Source of the DNA: Mycolicibacterium chlorophenolicum
GTDB taxonomy: Bacteria > Actinomycetota > Actinomycetes > Mycobacteriales > Mycobacteriaceae
NCBI RefSeq assembly: GCF_001044235.1
Contig: NZ_JYNL01000060.1
Coordinates: forward strand, 582-63,810
Reading direction: 5' to 3'
DNA: 63,229 nt
The notes under the pieces were generated by a model, which saw only the letters and a list, made by a program, of their open reading frames with translations, did no database searches and had not been told where the DNA came from. The position numbers and the translations under genes were made by a program. Numbering within the stretch: position 1 is the first letter of the stretch; the number at the start of each line of letters is the position of its first letter. Below, piece by piece: positions 52,387 to 60,743 of this stretch.

Positions 52387-52929
52387 GGGGGTGAGGTGCA
52401 CTCTCGCGAGGGTGGCGAGCTGCGTGAGGCCGAAATCGCTCGAGTCGGGCAGGTCGTCGAGCGGCCACCAGCGCAGATCCAGCGACTCCTCGCTGCGCTC
52501 GGCCTCCGCACCCTTCGGCGCGCGCGCCACGAACTGCACGTCGAGGTGACGGGTCGGCACGCCGAGCGAGCAGGTCACCGGATGCACGTGCACCGCGGTC
52601 GGCAGCTCGTCGATGAAGAGGCCCTCGATGCCGGACTCCTCCGTGGCTTCCCGCAGCGCCGCCGCGACCAGCGTCGCGTCCTCCGGCTCGCAGTGCCCGC
52701 CGAGTTGCAGCCAACGCTGGAACCGCGGATGCAACGTCAACAACGCGTGCGTGCCCGCATGATTGACCACCAGCGCGGAGCCCGTGATGTGGCCCGGCAC
52801 CGACTCGCGCAGGCAGGCCTTCGCGTTGGCGTCGAGGAAGGCCAGCAGCGCGTGGCGCATCGACTCCTGCGCCGGGTCGGCCGGCCGCCACGCGGTGAGG
52901 GTGTCGATCGCCGACTGATGAAGACTCAC
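52375..52929 (-). CDS. Nudix hydrolase
   Basis: The 184-residue protein carries LQLGGHCEPEDATLVAAALR followed by EATEESGI, the Nudix box region with REATEESG metal ligands. It hydrolyses a nucleoside diphosphate linked to some moiety; the substrate is unknown. The start is GTG 52929, 22 bases after fbiB on the same strand. Its final codons and stop lie in the right inverted repeat of the DUF559 element, so the original 3' end may have been replaced. Confidence 0.85.
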   Translation of the reverse strand: MSLHQSAIDTLTAWRPADPAQESMRHALLAFLDANAKACLRESVPGHITGSALVVNHAGTHALLTLHPRFQRWLQLGGHCEPEDATLVAAALREATEESGIEGLFIDELPTAVHVHPVTCSLGVPTRHLDVQFVARAPKGAEAERSEESLDLRWWPLDDLPDSSDFGLTQLATLARVHLTPAAE

Positions 52930-52951
52930 GAGTGACCTGATACCCCGCGAC

Positions 52952-54295
52952 TCACCGGACCACCAGCAGGCCGTCGGTCGGCACCGGCGCGCGCGGAGAC
53001 GCCTGCCCGTCCGATGCGTATCCGATCGCGACCGCCCCCAACGGCTCCCAATCCGGCGGCAGATCCAGTTCGGCGCGCACCAGATCCGGCGCGAAGATCG
53101 TCGACCCGATCCAGCAGCTGCCCACCCCGCGCACCGCCAGCGCGACCAGCAGCCCCTGCACCGCCGCGCCGACCGCCACCGTGAACATCGTGTGCTCGGC
53201 CGCGGTGCGCTGCGCATCCGGATAGGTGTGCGCGCCGTCGGGCACCATGAACGGGATCACCAGCTCGGGCGCGTCGTAGAGGATCTGCCCGCGCGCGACC
53301 CGGCGCTCCACCGACGAGGGGTCCCGCCCGTCGCCGGACAGGTCCGCCCGCCACTGCTCCTTCATCCGGTCCAGCAGCCGCACCCGCACCGCGCTGTCGC
53401 GCACCCACACGAACCGCACCGGTCGGGTGTGATGCGGCGCGGGGGCGGTCAGCGCCTCACCGACCGCGGCCTCGATGAGTTCCGCTGCGACGGGTTCGTC
53501 GCTGAAACTGCGCACCGAGCGGCGCAGCAACTGCGCCTGCGACCGGCCCAGCGCCAGAGCCTCCTCGGTGCCGAGCCAGAACAGGTCCTCCTCGCCGGCA
53601 CGCACCAGCGTGCGGGCGTTCGATCCGTCGTCGCGCAGCGTCAGCCCGCGCACCACCGCGACCGGCACCGCCGTCAGCTTCCCCTTCACCAGGTCGGCCG
53701 CCGCCGCGATCTCGTCAGCAACCGCGATCTCGGTGACGATCAACTCGTTGCCGTGCTGATCGTGTTCGCCGGCATAGCCGTGCAGCACCTGCAGGCCGGC
53801 CGCGCCGATCGCGACGTCGGTCTGCCCGGTGCGCCAGGCCCGGCCCATCGTGTCGGTGACGACGACGCCGACCTCGACGCCGAGCCGCTCGCGCAGCGCG
53901 GCGACCAACGCCGCGGCGCTGCCGTCGGGATCGACCGGCAGCAGGGCGAGTTCGTGCGAGTCGACGTTGGATCCGTCCACCCCGGCGGCGGCCTGCACCA
54001 GCCCGATCGCGTTCTCGGTGATCAGCGTGCGACCCTTGCGGGCCAGCACCCGCACCGCCTCGCTGTCGATCAGCTTGCGGCGCAACGTGTCCCGCAGCTC
54101 GGGATCGGCGGGTGCGTCGACGATGCGGCCCTCGCACTTGGACAGCACCTTGCTGGTGACGACGACGACGTCGTGATCACGCAGCCACGGCGCGGCCTCG
54201 GCGATCGCCGCGCCCAGATCGTCGCCGGGCCGGAACTCCGGAAGCCCGGGGACCGGCAGCAGTTCCACGCGCGCCGACGTGCCGTGGTCGCTCAC
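52952..54295 (-). CDS. fbiB: Bifunctional F420 gamma-glutamyl ligase/dehydro-F420 reductase FbiB
   Basis: The 447-residue protein (448 in M. tuberculosis) has the CofE-like ligase domain first: VVVTSKVLSKCEGRIVD, VVVTDTMGRAWRTGQTDVAI. From about residue 250 there is a nitroreductase-type FMN domain with RRSVRSFSDEPVAAELIEAA and VGSCWIGSTIFAPD. It adds the glutamate tail of F420 and reduces its precursor. ATG 54295 overlaps the fbiA stop (ATGA). Confidence 0.96.
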   Translation of the reverse strand: MSDHGTSARVELLPVPGLPEFRPGDDLGAAIAEAAPWLRDHDVVVVTSKVLSKCEGRIVDAPADPELRDTLRRKLIDSEAVRVLARKGRTLITENAIGLVQAAAGVDGSNVDSHELALLPVDPDGSAAALVAALRERLGVEVGVVVTDTMGRAWRTGQTDVAIGAAGLQVLHGYAGEHDQHGNELIVTEIAVADEIAAAADLVKGKLTAVPVAVVRGLTLRDDGSNARTLVRAGEEDLFWLGTEEALALGRSQAQLLRRSVRSFSDEPVAAELIEAAVGEALTAPAPHHTRPVRFVWVRDSAVRVRLLDRMKEQWRADLSGDGRDPSSVERRVARGQILYDAPELVIPFMVPDGAHTYPDAQRTAAEHTMFTVAVGAAVQGLLVALAVRGVGSCWIGSTIFAPDLVRAELDLPPDWEPLGAVAIGYASDGQASPRAPVPTDGLLVVR

Positions 54296-55278
54296 AGCGT
54301 GATCCCGGCCAGATCCAGCCCGGCCCGCACCATCTCGGCGGTGACGGCCGGCTCACTCATCAGCAGCGGCGCCGAGCGCACCGTCACACCCTCGACCACC
54401 GCGTCGTCCCCGGAGTGCACCAGCCAGCCGTCGAGGATGCCGGTGCCCGACCGGGCGCCGTAGTGCGCGCCCACCGCCTCGGAGGTGCTGTCGACGCCGA
54501 TCACCGTCAGGCACGCGTCGGCCATGCCGCGCAACGGCTTTCCCGCGATGATGGGGGAGTAGCCGATCACCGGGGCCTCGGTGGCGCGCAGCGCGGCGCG
54601 GACACCGCCGATGCCGAGGATCGCCCCGATGCTCACCACCGGATTCGACGGGGCGATCAGCACCACATCGGCACCCTCGATCGCCTCGGTGACACCCGGT
54701 GCGGCCGTGGCGTTGTCGGCGCCGACGAACGCGAAGCTGTCGGTGGGCACCTGGGCGCGGTGGCGCACCCACCACTCCTGGAAGTGGATGGCCTTCTTCT
54801 CCCCGTCCTCGGGATCGGTGATCACGACGTGGGTTTCACTGCGGTCGTCGCTGGCGGGCAGCAGCCGCACGCCGGGGTTCCAGCGCCGGCACAGTGCCTC
54901 GGTCACCTGCGACAGCGGATAGCCCGCGCGCAGCATCTGGGTGCGCACCAGATGGGTGGCCAGATCGCGGTCGCCGAGACCGAACCAGTCGGGCTGCACG
55001 CCGTAGGCGGCGAGTTCCTCCTTGGCGTGCCACGTTTCGTCGCGGTGCCCCCAACCCCGCTCGGGATCGATGCCGCCGCCCAGGGTGTACATGCAGGTGT
55101 CGAGATCCGGGCAGATCCGCACGCCGAACATCCAGGCGTCGTCGCCGACGTTCACCACAGCAGTCACATCATGCTCATCGGTATCGTGAGTACCGAACTG
55201 CCCCAGCCCCAACAGATATTGGACACCCAGGAGGAAGCGCGCACCACCGACGCCGCCGACGAGAACAGTGACCTTCAC
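54292..55278 (-). CDS. fbiA: F420 precursor transferase FbiA (CofD)
   Basis: The 328-residue protein starts KVTVLVGGVGGARFLLGVQY and has VNVGDDAWMFGVRICPDLDT, IAPSNPVVSIGAILGIGG and the CofD fold pattern. It transfers a phosphoenolpyruvyl- or lactyl-phospho group to the deazaflavin Fo. I choose GTG 55278, which matches homologues, over an earlier frame reaching 55350. It is coupled to fbiB and divergent from whiB2. Confidence 0.95.
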   Translation of the reverse strand: MKVTVLVGGVGGARFLLGVQYLLGLGQFGTHDTDEHDVTAVVNVGDDAWMFGVRICPDLDTCMYTLGGGIDPERGWGHRDETWHAKEELAAYGVQPDWFGLGDRDLATHLVRTQMLRAGYPLSQVTEALCRRWNPGVRLLPASDDRSETHVVITDPEDGEKKAIHFQEWWVRHRAQVPTDSFAFVGADNATAAPGVTEAIEGADVVLIAPSNPVVSIGAILGIGGVRAALRATEAPVIGYSPIIAGKPLRGMADACLTVIGVDSTSEAVGAHYGARSGTGILDGWLVHSGDDAVVEGVTVRSAPLLMSEPAVTAEMVRAGLDLAGITL

Positions 55279-55580
55279 ACCGACCGAGACTAGGCGCACC
55301 GCGCTGCGGCCCGCGCCCGGGAGGGCTCGGATCGCCGGAGTGACAGACACGCCACAACGCGACGCGCCGTATTTGTGTCACGGAATGGTATGAATTCCTG
55401 TTCTAGCGCTTGACCGCGACAGCTAACGCGTGTGTAATCACACCAGTGTCATTCGCGGTTCTCCGGCCGGTTCCGGTGTCGCAGACCGAGATTCGATCAC
55501 TTGTTCGAATTGGGTGGCCACACAGAGTAATAGTGGGGCTGGCATACAACGGATCTACGAGACCTGTGGAGGAGGGGAAC
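55279..55580 (+). promoter_or_regulatory. fbiA-whiB2 divergent control region with GACAC boxes
   Basis: Three GACAC/GTGTC pentamers lie at 55346-55350, 55375-55379 and 55446-55450. GTGTGTAATCACAC at 55430-55443 is a palindrome with 5-base arms. GACAC is the known WhiA site in Streptomyces, where WhiA acts with WhiB, the orthologue of WhiB2. The upstream frame extending into this region is not needed, as the ATG at 55581 has an excellent ribosome site. Confidence 0.4.
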
Positions 55581-55970
55581 ATGGCATTTGAGCACGCCGA
55601 TTTCGGCAATTCGGTGCATTTTGACAGCAGGCTCCTCGGCTCGGTGGGAAGTGCGCCGCACATCCAGACCGGACCGGTAGCCGCGAGCATCGGGGGACGC
55701 CCGCAACTGAGCGTGGTGCCCGACCCGATCGACGACGAGCTGGCAACCGAAGAGGACCAGTGGCAGGAGCGTGCTCTGTGCGCGCAAACCGACCCCGAGG
55801 CCTTCTTCCCGGAGAAGGGCGGCTCGACCCGCGAAGCCAAGCGCATCTGCCAGGGCTGCGAGGTGCGCGATGCGTGCCTCGAATACGCCCTGGCCCATGA
55901 CGAGCGCTTCGGCATCTGGGGCGGACTGTCCGAGCGGGAGCGCCGGCGCATCAAGCGCGGCATCATCTAG
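55581..55970 (+). CDS. whiB2: Iron-sulfur transcription factor WhiB2 (WhmD)
   Basis: The 129-residue protein has the four cluster ligands Cys67, Cys90, Cys93 and Cys99, the GIWGG turn (111-115) and the basic tail RERRRIKRGII. It is the same length as M. smegmatis WhmD and closely resembles it. It binds a 4Fe-4S cluster and controls septation and division with sigma-A. ATG 55581 follows GGAGGGGAAC. It is convergent with the next gene. Confidence 0.96.
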   Translation: MAFEHADFGNSVHFDSRLLGSVGSAPHIQTGPVAASIGGRPQLSVVPDPIDDELATEEDQWQERALCAQTDPEAFFPEKGGSTREAKRICQGCEVRDACLEYALAHDERFGIWGGLSERERRRIKRGII

Positions 55971-55977
55971 TCGTCGT

Positions 55978-56442
55978 CTAGTCGTCGTCGATCGTCGGGT
56001 CGATCACCGACGGCTCGACGCCGAGATAGGTGGCCACCTGCGCCACCAGGAGCTCATGCAGCAGCTCGGTCAGCTCGACGGTGTCCTTCGCCCGTCGCTC
56101 GATCGGCTTGCGGAACAACACAATTCGCGCCCGGGTGGAATTCCCGCGGACGTCCACCCCGGCCGGGATCAGCCGGGCCAGCGCGATCGGCCCGTCGGCG
56201 ATGACCTCCGGCGGCCACTGCACACTGTCCGGGTCCTTCGGCGAGATGCGGGGGATCTCGTCGACCGCGACGTCCAGCGTCGCCACCCGGTCCTGCCAGC
56301 GTCGCTCGATCGGCTCGTAGGCCTCCAGCACCGCCATGTCGAAACGCTCCGCACGACTGCGCCAGCCCGGAACGGTGGGAGGCAGCAGCGGTCCACGCAT
56401 TCCGCGGCCACGCCGGGACCCCCGGTGGTTGTGCGCGGTCAC
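55978..56442 (-). CDS. Zincin-like metallopeptidase family protein (Rv3259 homologue)
   Basis: The 154-residue protein belongs to the small zincin-like family (PF06262-type). The expected HExxH site reads HELLVAQVATYLG: His and Glu are kept but the second His is Gln or absent, so peptidase activity is doubtful. The N-terminus is basic (RGSRRGRGMRGPLLP). The start is GTG 56442. It is convergent with whiB2 and divergent from the DUF3499 gene. Confidence 0.8.
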   Translation of the reverse strand: MTAHNHRGSRRGRGMRGPLLPPTVPGWRSRAERFDMAVLEAYEPIERRWQDRVATLDVAVDEIPRISPKDPDSVQWPPEVIADGPIALARLIPAGVDVRGNSTRARIVLFRKPIERRAKDTVELTELLHELLVAQVATYLGVEPSVIDPTIDDD

Positions 56443-56532
56443 GAAAAAGATCGTAACGGTTGGGCTTCGGGCCCCTCACGGCTGCGCGTGTCCGCCGCGA
56501 TCCGGGCGAATCCGCACGATAACCTCTCGTTC

Positions 56533-56952
56533 GTGAATGTTCCCCGTCGCTGCTGCCGGCCTGGCTGCCCCCACTATGCGGTCGCGACGCTCACGTTCGT
56601 CTACTCCGACTCGACCGCCGTCGTCGGCCCGCTGGCCACCGTGTCCGAGCCGCACTCCTGGGACCTGTGCGTCATGCACGCCGGACGCATCACCGCCCCC
56701 CGCGGCTGGGAACTGGTCCGCCACGCCGGACCGCTGCCGACCCACCCCGACGACGACGACCTGGTCGCGCTCGCCGACGCGGTGCGCGAGGGCCGGGAGG
56801 CCCCGGCCGGACCGGTCGCCGGATTCTCCGCCTTCACCGATCCCGTCAGCGGCGCCCAGGGCGGCGCGCTGATGGCCCCGCCCGTGCGCCGGCCCGAACC
56901 CCACGGGCGTCGCCGCGGGCACCTGCGCGTCCTGCCCGACCCCACCGACTGA
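56533..56952 (+). CDS. DUF3499 protein (Rv3258c homologue)
   Basis: The 139-residue product begins VNVPRRCCRPGCPHYAVATL and continues with TFVYSDSTAVVGPLATVSEP and HSWDLCVMHAGR. Cys residues at the start and in DLCVMH could bind zinc. The family is actinobacterial with unknown role. GTG 56533 starts without an obvious ribosome site. It stands upstream of manB, 78 bases away, and may share its transcript. Confidence 0.85.
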   Translation: MNVPRRCCRPGCPHYAVATLTFVYSDSTAVVGPLATVSEPHSWDLCVMHAGRITAPRGWELVRHAGPLPTHPDDDDLVALADAVREGREAPAGPVAGFSAFTDPVSGAQGGALMAPPVRRPEPHGRRRGHLRVLPDPTD

Positions 56953-57030
56953 CACGAGTGGCGGCCGTACCCGCGGCTCCCGACGGCTAGGCTGGCGGCA
57001 TCGGTCTGCACGCAAGCGTGAGGAGCCTCC

Positions 57031-58416
57031 ATGTCCCGGCCCGCCGAGGCGGTACAGCGCGTCATCAAGGCGTATGACGTGCGCGGACTCGTCGGCGAGG
57101 AGATCGACGAGCAGTTCGTCAGCGAGGTCGGCGCCGCGTTCGCCCGCCTGGTCCGCGACACCGCGCACCAGGTCGTCATCGGCCACGACATGCGCGAGAG
57201 CTCCCCGGTGCTGTCCACCGCGTTCGCCGAGGGCGTGATGGCCCAGGGCCTCGACGTCGTCCGCATCGGACTGGCCTCCACCGATCAGCTGTACTTCGCC
57301 TCCGGTCTGCTCGACTGCCCGGGCGCGATGTTCACCGCCAGCCACAACCCCGCCGCCTACAACGGCATCAAGCTGTGCCGCGCCGGGGCCAAGCCCGTCG
57401 GCAAGGAGTCCGGACTGGTCACGATCAGTGACGAGGTCATCGCCGGCGTCCCCGCCTACGACGGGCCGCACGGCACCGCCACCGACCGCGACGTGCTCGG
57501 CGACTACGGCGATTTCCTGCGCTCCCTGGTCGATGTCAGCGAGCTGCGTCCGCTGAAGGTCGCCGTCGACGCCGGTAACGGCATGGCCGGCCACACCGCC
57601 CCCGGCGTCCTCGGACCCATCCCGTCGGTCACGCTGTCGCCGCTGTTCTTCGAACTCGACGGCACCTTCCCCAACCACGAGGCCAACCCGCTGGACCCGG
57701 CCAACCTCGTCGACCTGCAGGCCTACGTCCTCGAGACCGGCGCCGACATCGGTCTGGCCTTCGACGGCGACGCCGACCGCTGCTTCGTCGTCGACGAGAA
57801 GGGCCAGGCGGTCTCGCCGTCGGCGGTCACCGCGCTGGTCGCCGCGCGCGAACTCACCCGCGAGATCGGCGCGACCGTCATCTACAACCTCATCACCTCG
57901 CGCGCGGTGCCGGAACTGGTCATCGAACGCGGCGGCACCCCGCTGCGTTCGCGGGTCGGGCACTCCTACATCAAGGGCCTGATGGCCGAGACCGGTGCGA
58001 TCTTCGGCGGCGAGCATTCCGCGCACTACTACTTCCGCGACTTCTGGGGCGCCGACTCCGGCATGCTCGCCGCACTGCACGTGCTCGCCGCGCTCGGCGA
58101 ACAGGACCGGCCGCTGTCGGAGTTGATGGCCGACTACGAGCGCTACGAAGCCTCCGGCGAACTCAACTACACCGTGTCCGACGCGCCGAAGATCGTCGAC
58201 GCCGTGCTGGCCGCGTTCGGGTCGCGGGTGCACGCCATCGACCACCTCGACGGTGTGACCGTCGACCTGGGCGACGGCAGCTGGTTCAACCTGCGGATGT
58301 CGAACACCGAACCGCTGCTGCGGCTCAACGTCGAGACCCGCACCCCCGAGGAGGTGGCCGCGCTCGTCGACGAGATCGGCGCGCTGATCGCCTCGGGTGC
58401 AAAGGAATTGACGTGA
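57031..58416 (+). CDS. manB: Phosphomannomutase/phosphoglucomutase
   Basis: The 461-residue enzyme carries the phospho-Ser loop MFTASHNPAAYNG (Ser104), the metal loop AFDGDADRC and GGEHSAHYYFRDFWGADSG for sugar binding. It converts mannose-6-phosphate to mannose-1-phosphate for GDP-mannose. It corresponds to Rv3257c (pmmA). The stop overlaps the next gene by four bases. Its product is the substrate for the pyrophosphorylase at 50.3 kb. Confidence 0.95.
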   Translation: MSRPAEAVQRVIKAYDVRGLVGEEIDEQFVSEVGAAFARLVRDTAHQVVIGHDMRESSPVLSTAFAEGVMAQGLDVVRIGLASTDQLYFASGLLDCPGAMFTASHNPAAYNGIKLCRAGAKPVGKESGLVTISDEVIAGVPAYDGPHGTATDRDVLGDYGDFLRSLVDVSELRPLKVAVDAGNGMAGHTAPGVLGPIPSVTLSPLFFELDGTFPNHEANPLDPANLVDLQAYVLETGADIGLAFDGDADRCFVVDEKGQAVSPSAVTALVAARELTREIGATVIYNLITSRAVPELVIERGGTPLRSRVGHSYIKGLMAETGAIFGGEHSAHYYFRDFWGADSGMLAALHVLAALGEQDRPLSELMADYERYEASGELNYTVSDAPKIVDAVLAAFGSRVHAIDHLDGVTVDLGDGSWFNLRMSNTEPLLRLNVETRTPEEVAALVDEIGALIASGAKELT

Positions 58417-59510
58417 ACGCTACCGCGGTGGTCGACCTCGACGACACCGACGGCCTGCTGGCCGCCGACCGTCAGGGGCTGCTGCGGGCCGCGTCGATGG
58501 CCGGCGCTCAGGTGCGGGCCACCGCCGCGGCTCTCGACGAGGGCGACCTCGAATCGGTGCGCTCCGACGTGCCCCCGCGGACCGTGGTCTGGGTGGCCGG
58601 CCGCGGCACCGCGGCGACCGCGGGCTCCATGCTCGCCGGCGTGCTCGGCGGGACGCTGTCCGCGCCGATGGTCGTCGCCGCCGAGGCGCCGCCCTGGATC
58701 GGCGCCCTCGACGTGCTGATCGTGGCCGGGGACGACCCCGGTGACCCCGCGCTGGTGTCGGCCGCCGCGACCGCGGTGCGTCGCGGCGCGCGCGTCGTCG
58801 TCGTCGCGCCCTACGACGGCCCCCTGCGCGACGCGACCGCCGGCCGGTCGGTGGCGTTGCCGCCGCGGCTGCCCGTGCCCGACGATTTCGCGCTGGCGCG
58901 CTACCTCGCCGCCGGCCTCGCGGCGCTCGAGGCGATCACCCCCGGCGTCCGGGTGGACCTCGCGACGCTGGCCGACGAACTCGACGCCGAAGCGTTCCGA
59001 AACAGTGCTGCGCGTGAGCTTTTCACCAACCCGGCCAAGGAACTGACCCAGCGCATGCTCGACCGCGACGTGGTGTTCGCCGGCGACACCCCCGCCACCC
59101 TGACGCTGGCCCGCCACGCCTGCACGGTGATGCTGCGGGTGGCCCAGAAGACCGTGGCCGCGGTGGGCCTCGCCGACGTGCTGGTGGCACTCGGCCAGGG
59201 GTGGGGGCGCGGCAGCACAGGTGCCCCGGAGATGTCGATCTTCCACGACGACGAGATCGACGGACCGCTGCCGCAACGCGCGCGGACCATCGTGCTGACC
59301 TCCGACGCCGACCGACTCGCCGTGTCGGCGCGGCTGGGCGGTTTCGATGACGTGTCCGTGGTCAATGCCAACGATGTGCCAGATCTAGGGGGGGACGAGA
59401 CGCCGGGCTCAGCAGTGACGCCCGGCGTCAGCCGGCCCGAGCAACAACTGGCGCTGATGGCGGTCCGCCTGGAGATGGCGGCCGTCTACCAGCGCCTGAT
59501 TCGAGGGTGA
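58413..59510 (+). CDS. SIS-domain-like protein (Rv3256c/TobH family)
   Basis: The 365-residue Ala-rich protein has a sugar-isomerase-like fold (VVWVAGRGTAATAGSMLAGV; APEMSIFHDDEIDGPLPQRA) and is annotated as TobH-like in mycobacteria. It lies between manB and manA and overlaps manB by four bases, so a role in mannose-phosphate metabolism is likely but unproven. No catalytic residues can be assigned. Confidence 0.82.
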   Translation: MNATAVVDLDDTDGLLAADRQGLLRAASMAGAQVRATAAALDEGDLESVRSDVPPRTVVWVAGRGTAATAGSMLAGVLGGTLSAPMVVAAEAPPWIGALDVLIVAGDDPGDPALVSAAATAVRRGARVVVVAPYDGPLRDATAGRSVALPPRLPVPDDFALARYLAAGLAALEAITPGVRVDLATLADELDAEAFRNSAARELFTNPAKELTQRMLDRDVVFAGDTPATLTLARHACTVMLRVAQKTVAAVGLADVLVALGQGWGRGSTGAPEMSIFHDDEIDGPLPQRARTIVLTSDADRLAVSARLGGFDDVSVVNANDVPDLGGDETPGSAVTPGVSRPEQQLALMAVRLEMAAVYQRLIRG

Positions 59511-59516
59511 GGGCAA

Positions 59517-60743
59517 GTGCATCTGCTCAGGGGTGCGGTGCGAACCTATGCGTGGGGTTCGAGAACCGCGATCGCCGAATTCACCGGGGCGCCGAGCCCG
59601 ACCCCACACCCGGAAGCGGAGCTGTGGTTCGGGGCGCACCCCGGCGACCCGGCGCATCTGCAGACCGAGGACGGGGACCGCTCGCTGCTCGACGCGCTGC
59701 GCGCCGACCCCGAAGGCGAACTGGGGCAGGCGGTCCGCGGTCGCTTCGGTGACGCGCTGCCATTCCTGGTCAAAGTGCTCGCCGCCGACGAGCCGCTCTC
59801 GCTGCAGGCCCACCCCAGCACCGAGCAGGCCATCGAGGGCTTCGCCCGCGAGGAGCGGATGGGCATCCCCGTCAACGCCCCGATCCGCAACTACCGCGAC
59901 CGCAGCCACAAGCCCGAGATCATCGTGGCGCTCAGCCAGTTCGAGGCCCTGGCCGGGTTCGCGCCCGCCGCTCGGTCGGTGACCCTGATGCGTGCGCTCG
60001 GGGTGGCCGAGCTGAATCCGTTCATCAACCTGCTCGCCGGGGAATCCGATGCCGACGGGCTCCGGGCGCTGTTCACGACGTGGATCACGTTCCCGCAGCC
60101 CGATCTCGACGTCCTGGTGCCCGCGGTGCTCGACGGCGCCATCAACTACCTGCGCTCCGGCGAACAGGAATTCGCCCGCGAGGCCAGGACCGTGCTCGAA
60201 CTCGGCGAGCGGTATCCCGGCGACGCCGGCGTGCTCGCCTCGATGCTGCTCAACCGGCTCTCGCTGCAGCCCGGCGAGGCGATCTACCTGCCCGCCGGCA
60301 ACCTGCACGCCTACCTGTCGGGCGTCGGCGTGGAGGTGATGGCCAACTCGGACAACGTCCTTCGCGGTGGCCTGACCCCCAAGCACGTCGACGTGCCCGA
60401 ACTGCTCCGCGTCCTCGACTTCACCCCGGCCGTCGACATCATCGTGCACCCCGACTCCGTGCGTGACGGCGCCGAACTCGTCTACCCCACGCCGGCACCG
60501 GAATTCGCGGTGTCGGTGCTCACCGTCGACGGCGAGCAGCTGGGCCACGAGATCGACGCGCCCACCCGCCACGACGGCCCGCAGATCCTGCTGTGCACCC
60601 AGGGATCGGCGACGGTGCACGCGAAATCCTCGGCGGTGACACTGCGGCGCGGGGCCGCGGCATGGGTGGCCGCCGACGAGGGGCCGATCAGGCTGATGTC
60701 GCAGGAGCCGACGCGACTGTTTCGCGTGACCGTCGGGATCTAG
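59517..60743 (+). CDS. manA: Mannose-6-phosphate isomerase, class I
   Basis: The 408-residue cupin enzyme starts HLLRGAVRTYAWGSRTAIAE and has VKVLAADEPLSLQAHPSTEQ (metal-binding Gln and His), RSHKPEIIVALSQFEALAGF and IYLPAGNLHAYLSG. It interconverts fructose- and mannose-6-phosphate. The start is GTG 59517, seven bases after the previous stop. The last 56 bases overlap the convergent flavoprotein gene. Confidence 0.95.
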   Translation: MHLLRGAVRTYAWGSRTAIAEFTGAPSPTPHPEAELWFGAHPGDPAHLQTEDGDRSLLDALRADPEGELGQAVRGRFGDALPFLVKVLAADEPLSLQAHPSTEQAIEGFAREERMGIPVNAPIRNYRDRSHKPEIIVALSQFEALAGFAPAARSVTLMRALGVAELNPFINLLAGESDADGLRALFTTWITFPQPDLDVLVPAVLDGAINYLRSGEQEFAREARTVLELGERYPGDAGVLASMLLNRLSLQPGEAIYLPAGNLHAYLSGVGVEVMANSDNVLRGGLTPKHVDVPELLRVLDFTPAVDIIVHPDSVRDGAELVYPTPAPEFAVSVLTVDGEQLGHEIDAPTRHDGPQILLCTQGSATVHAKSSAVTLRRGAAAWVAADEGPIRLMSQEPTRLFRVTVGI

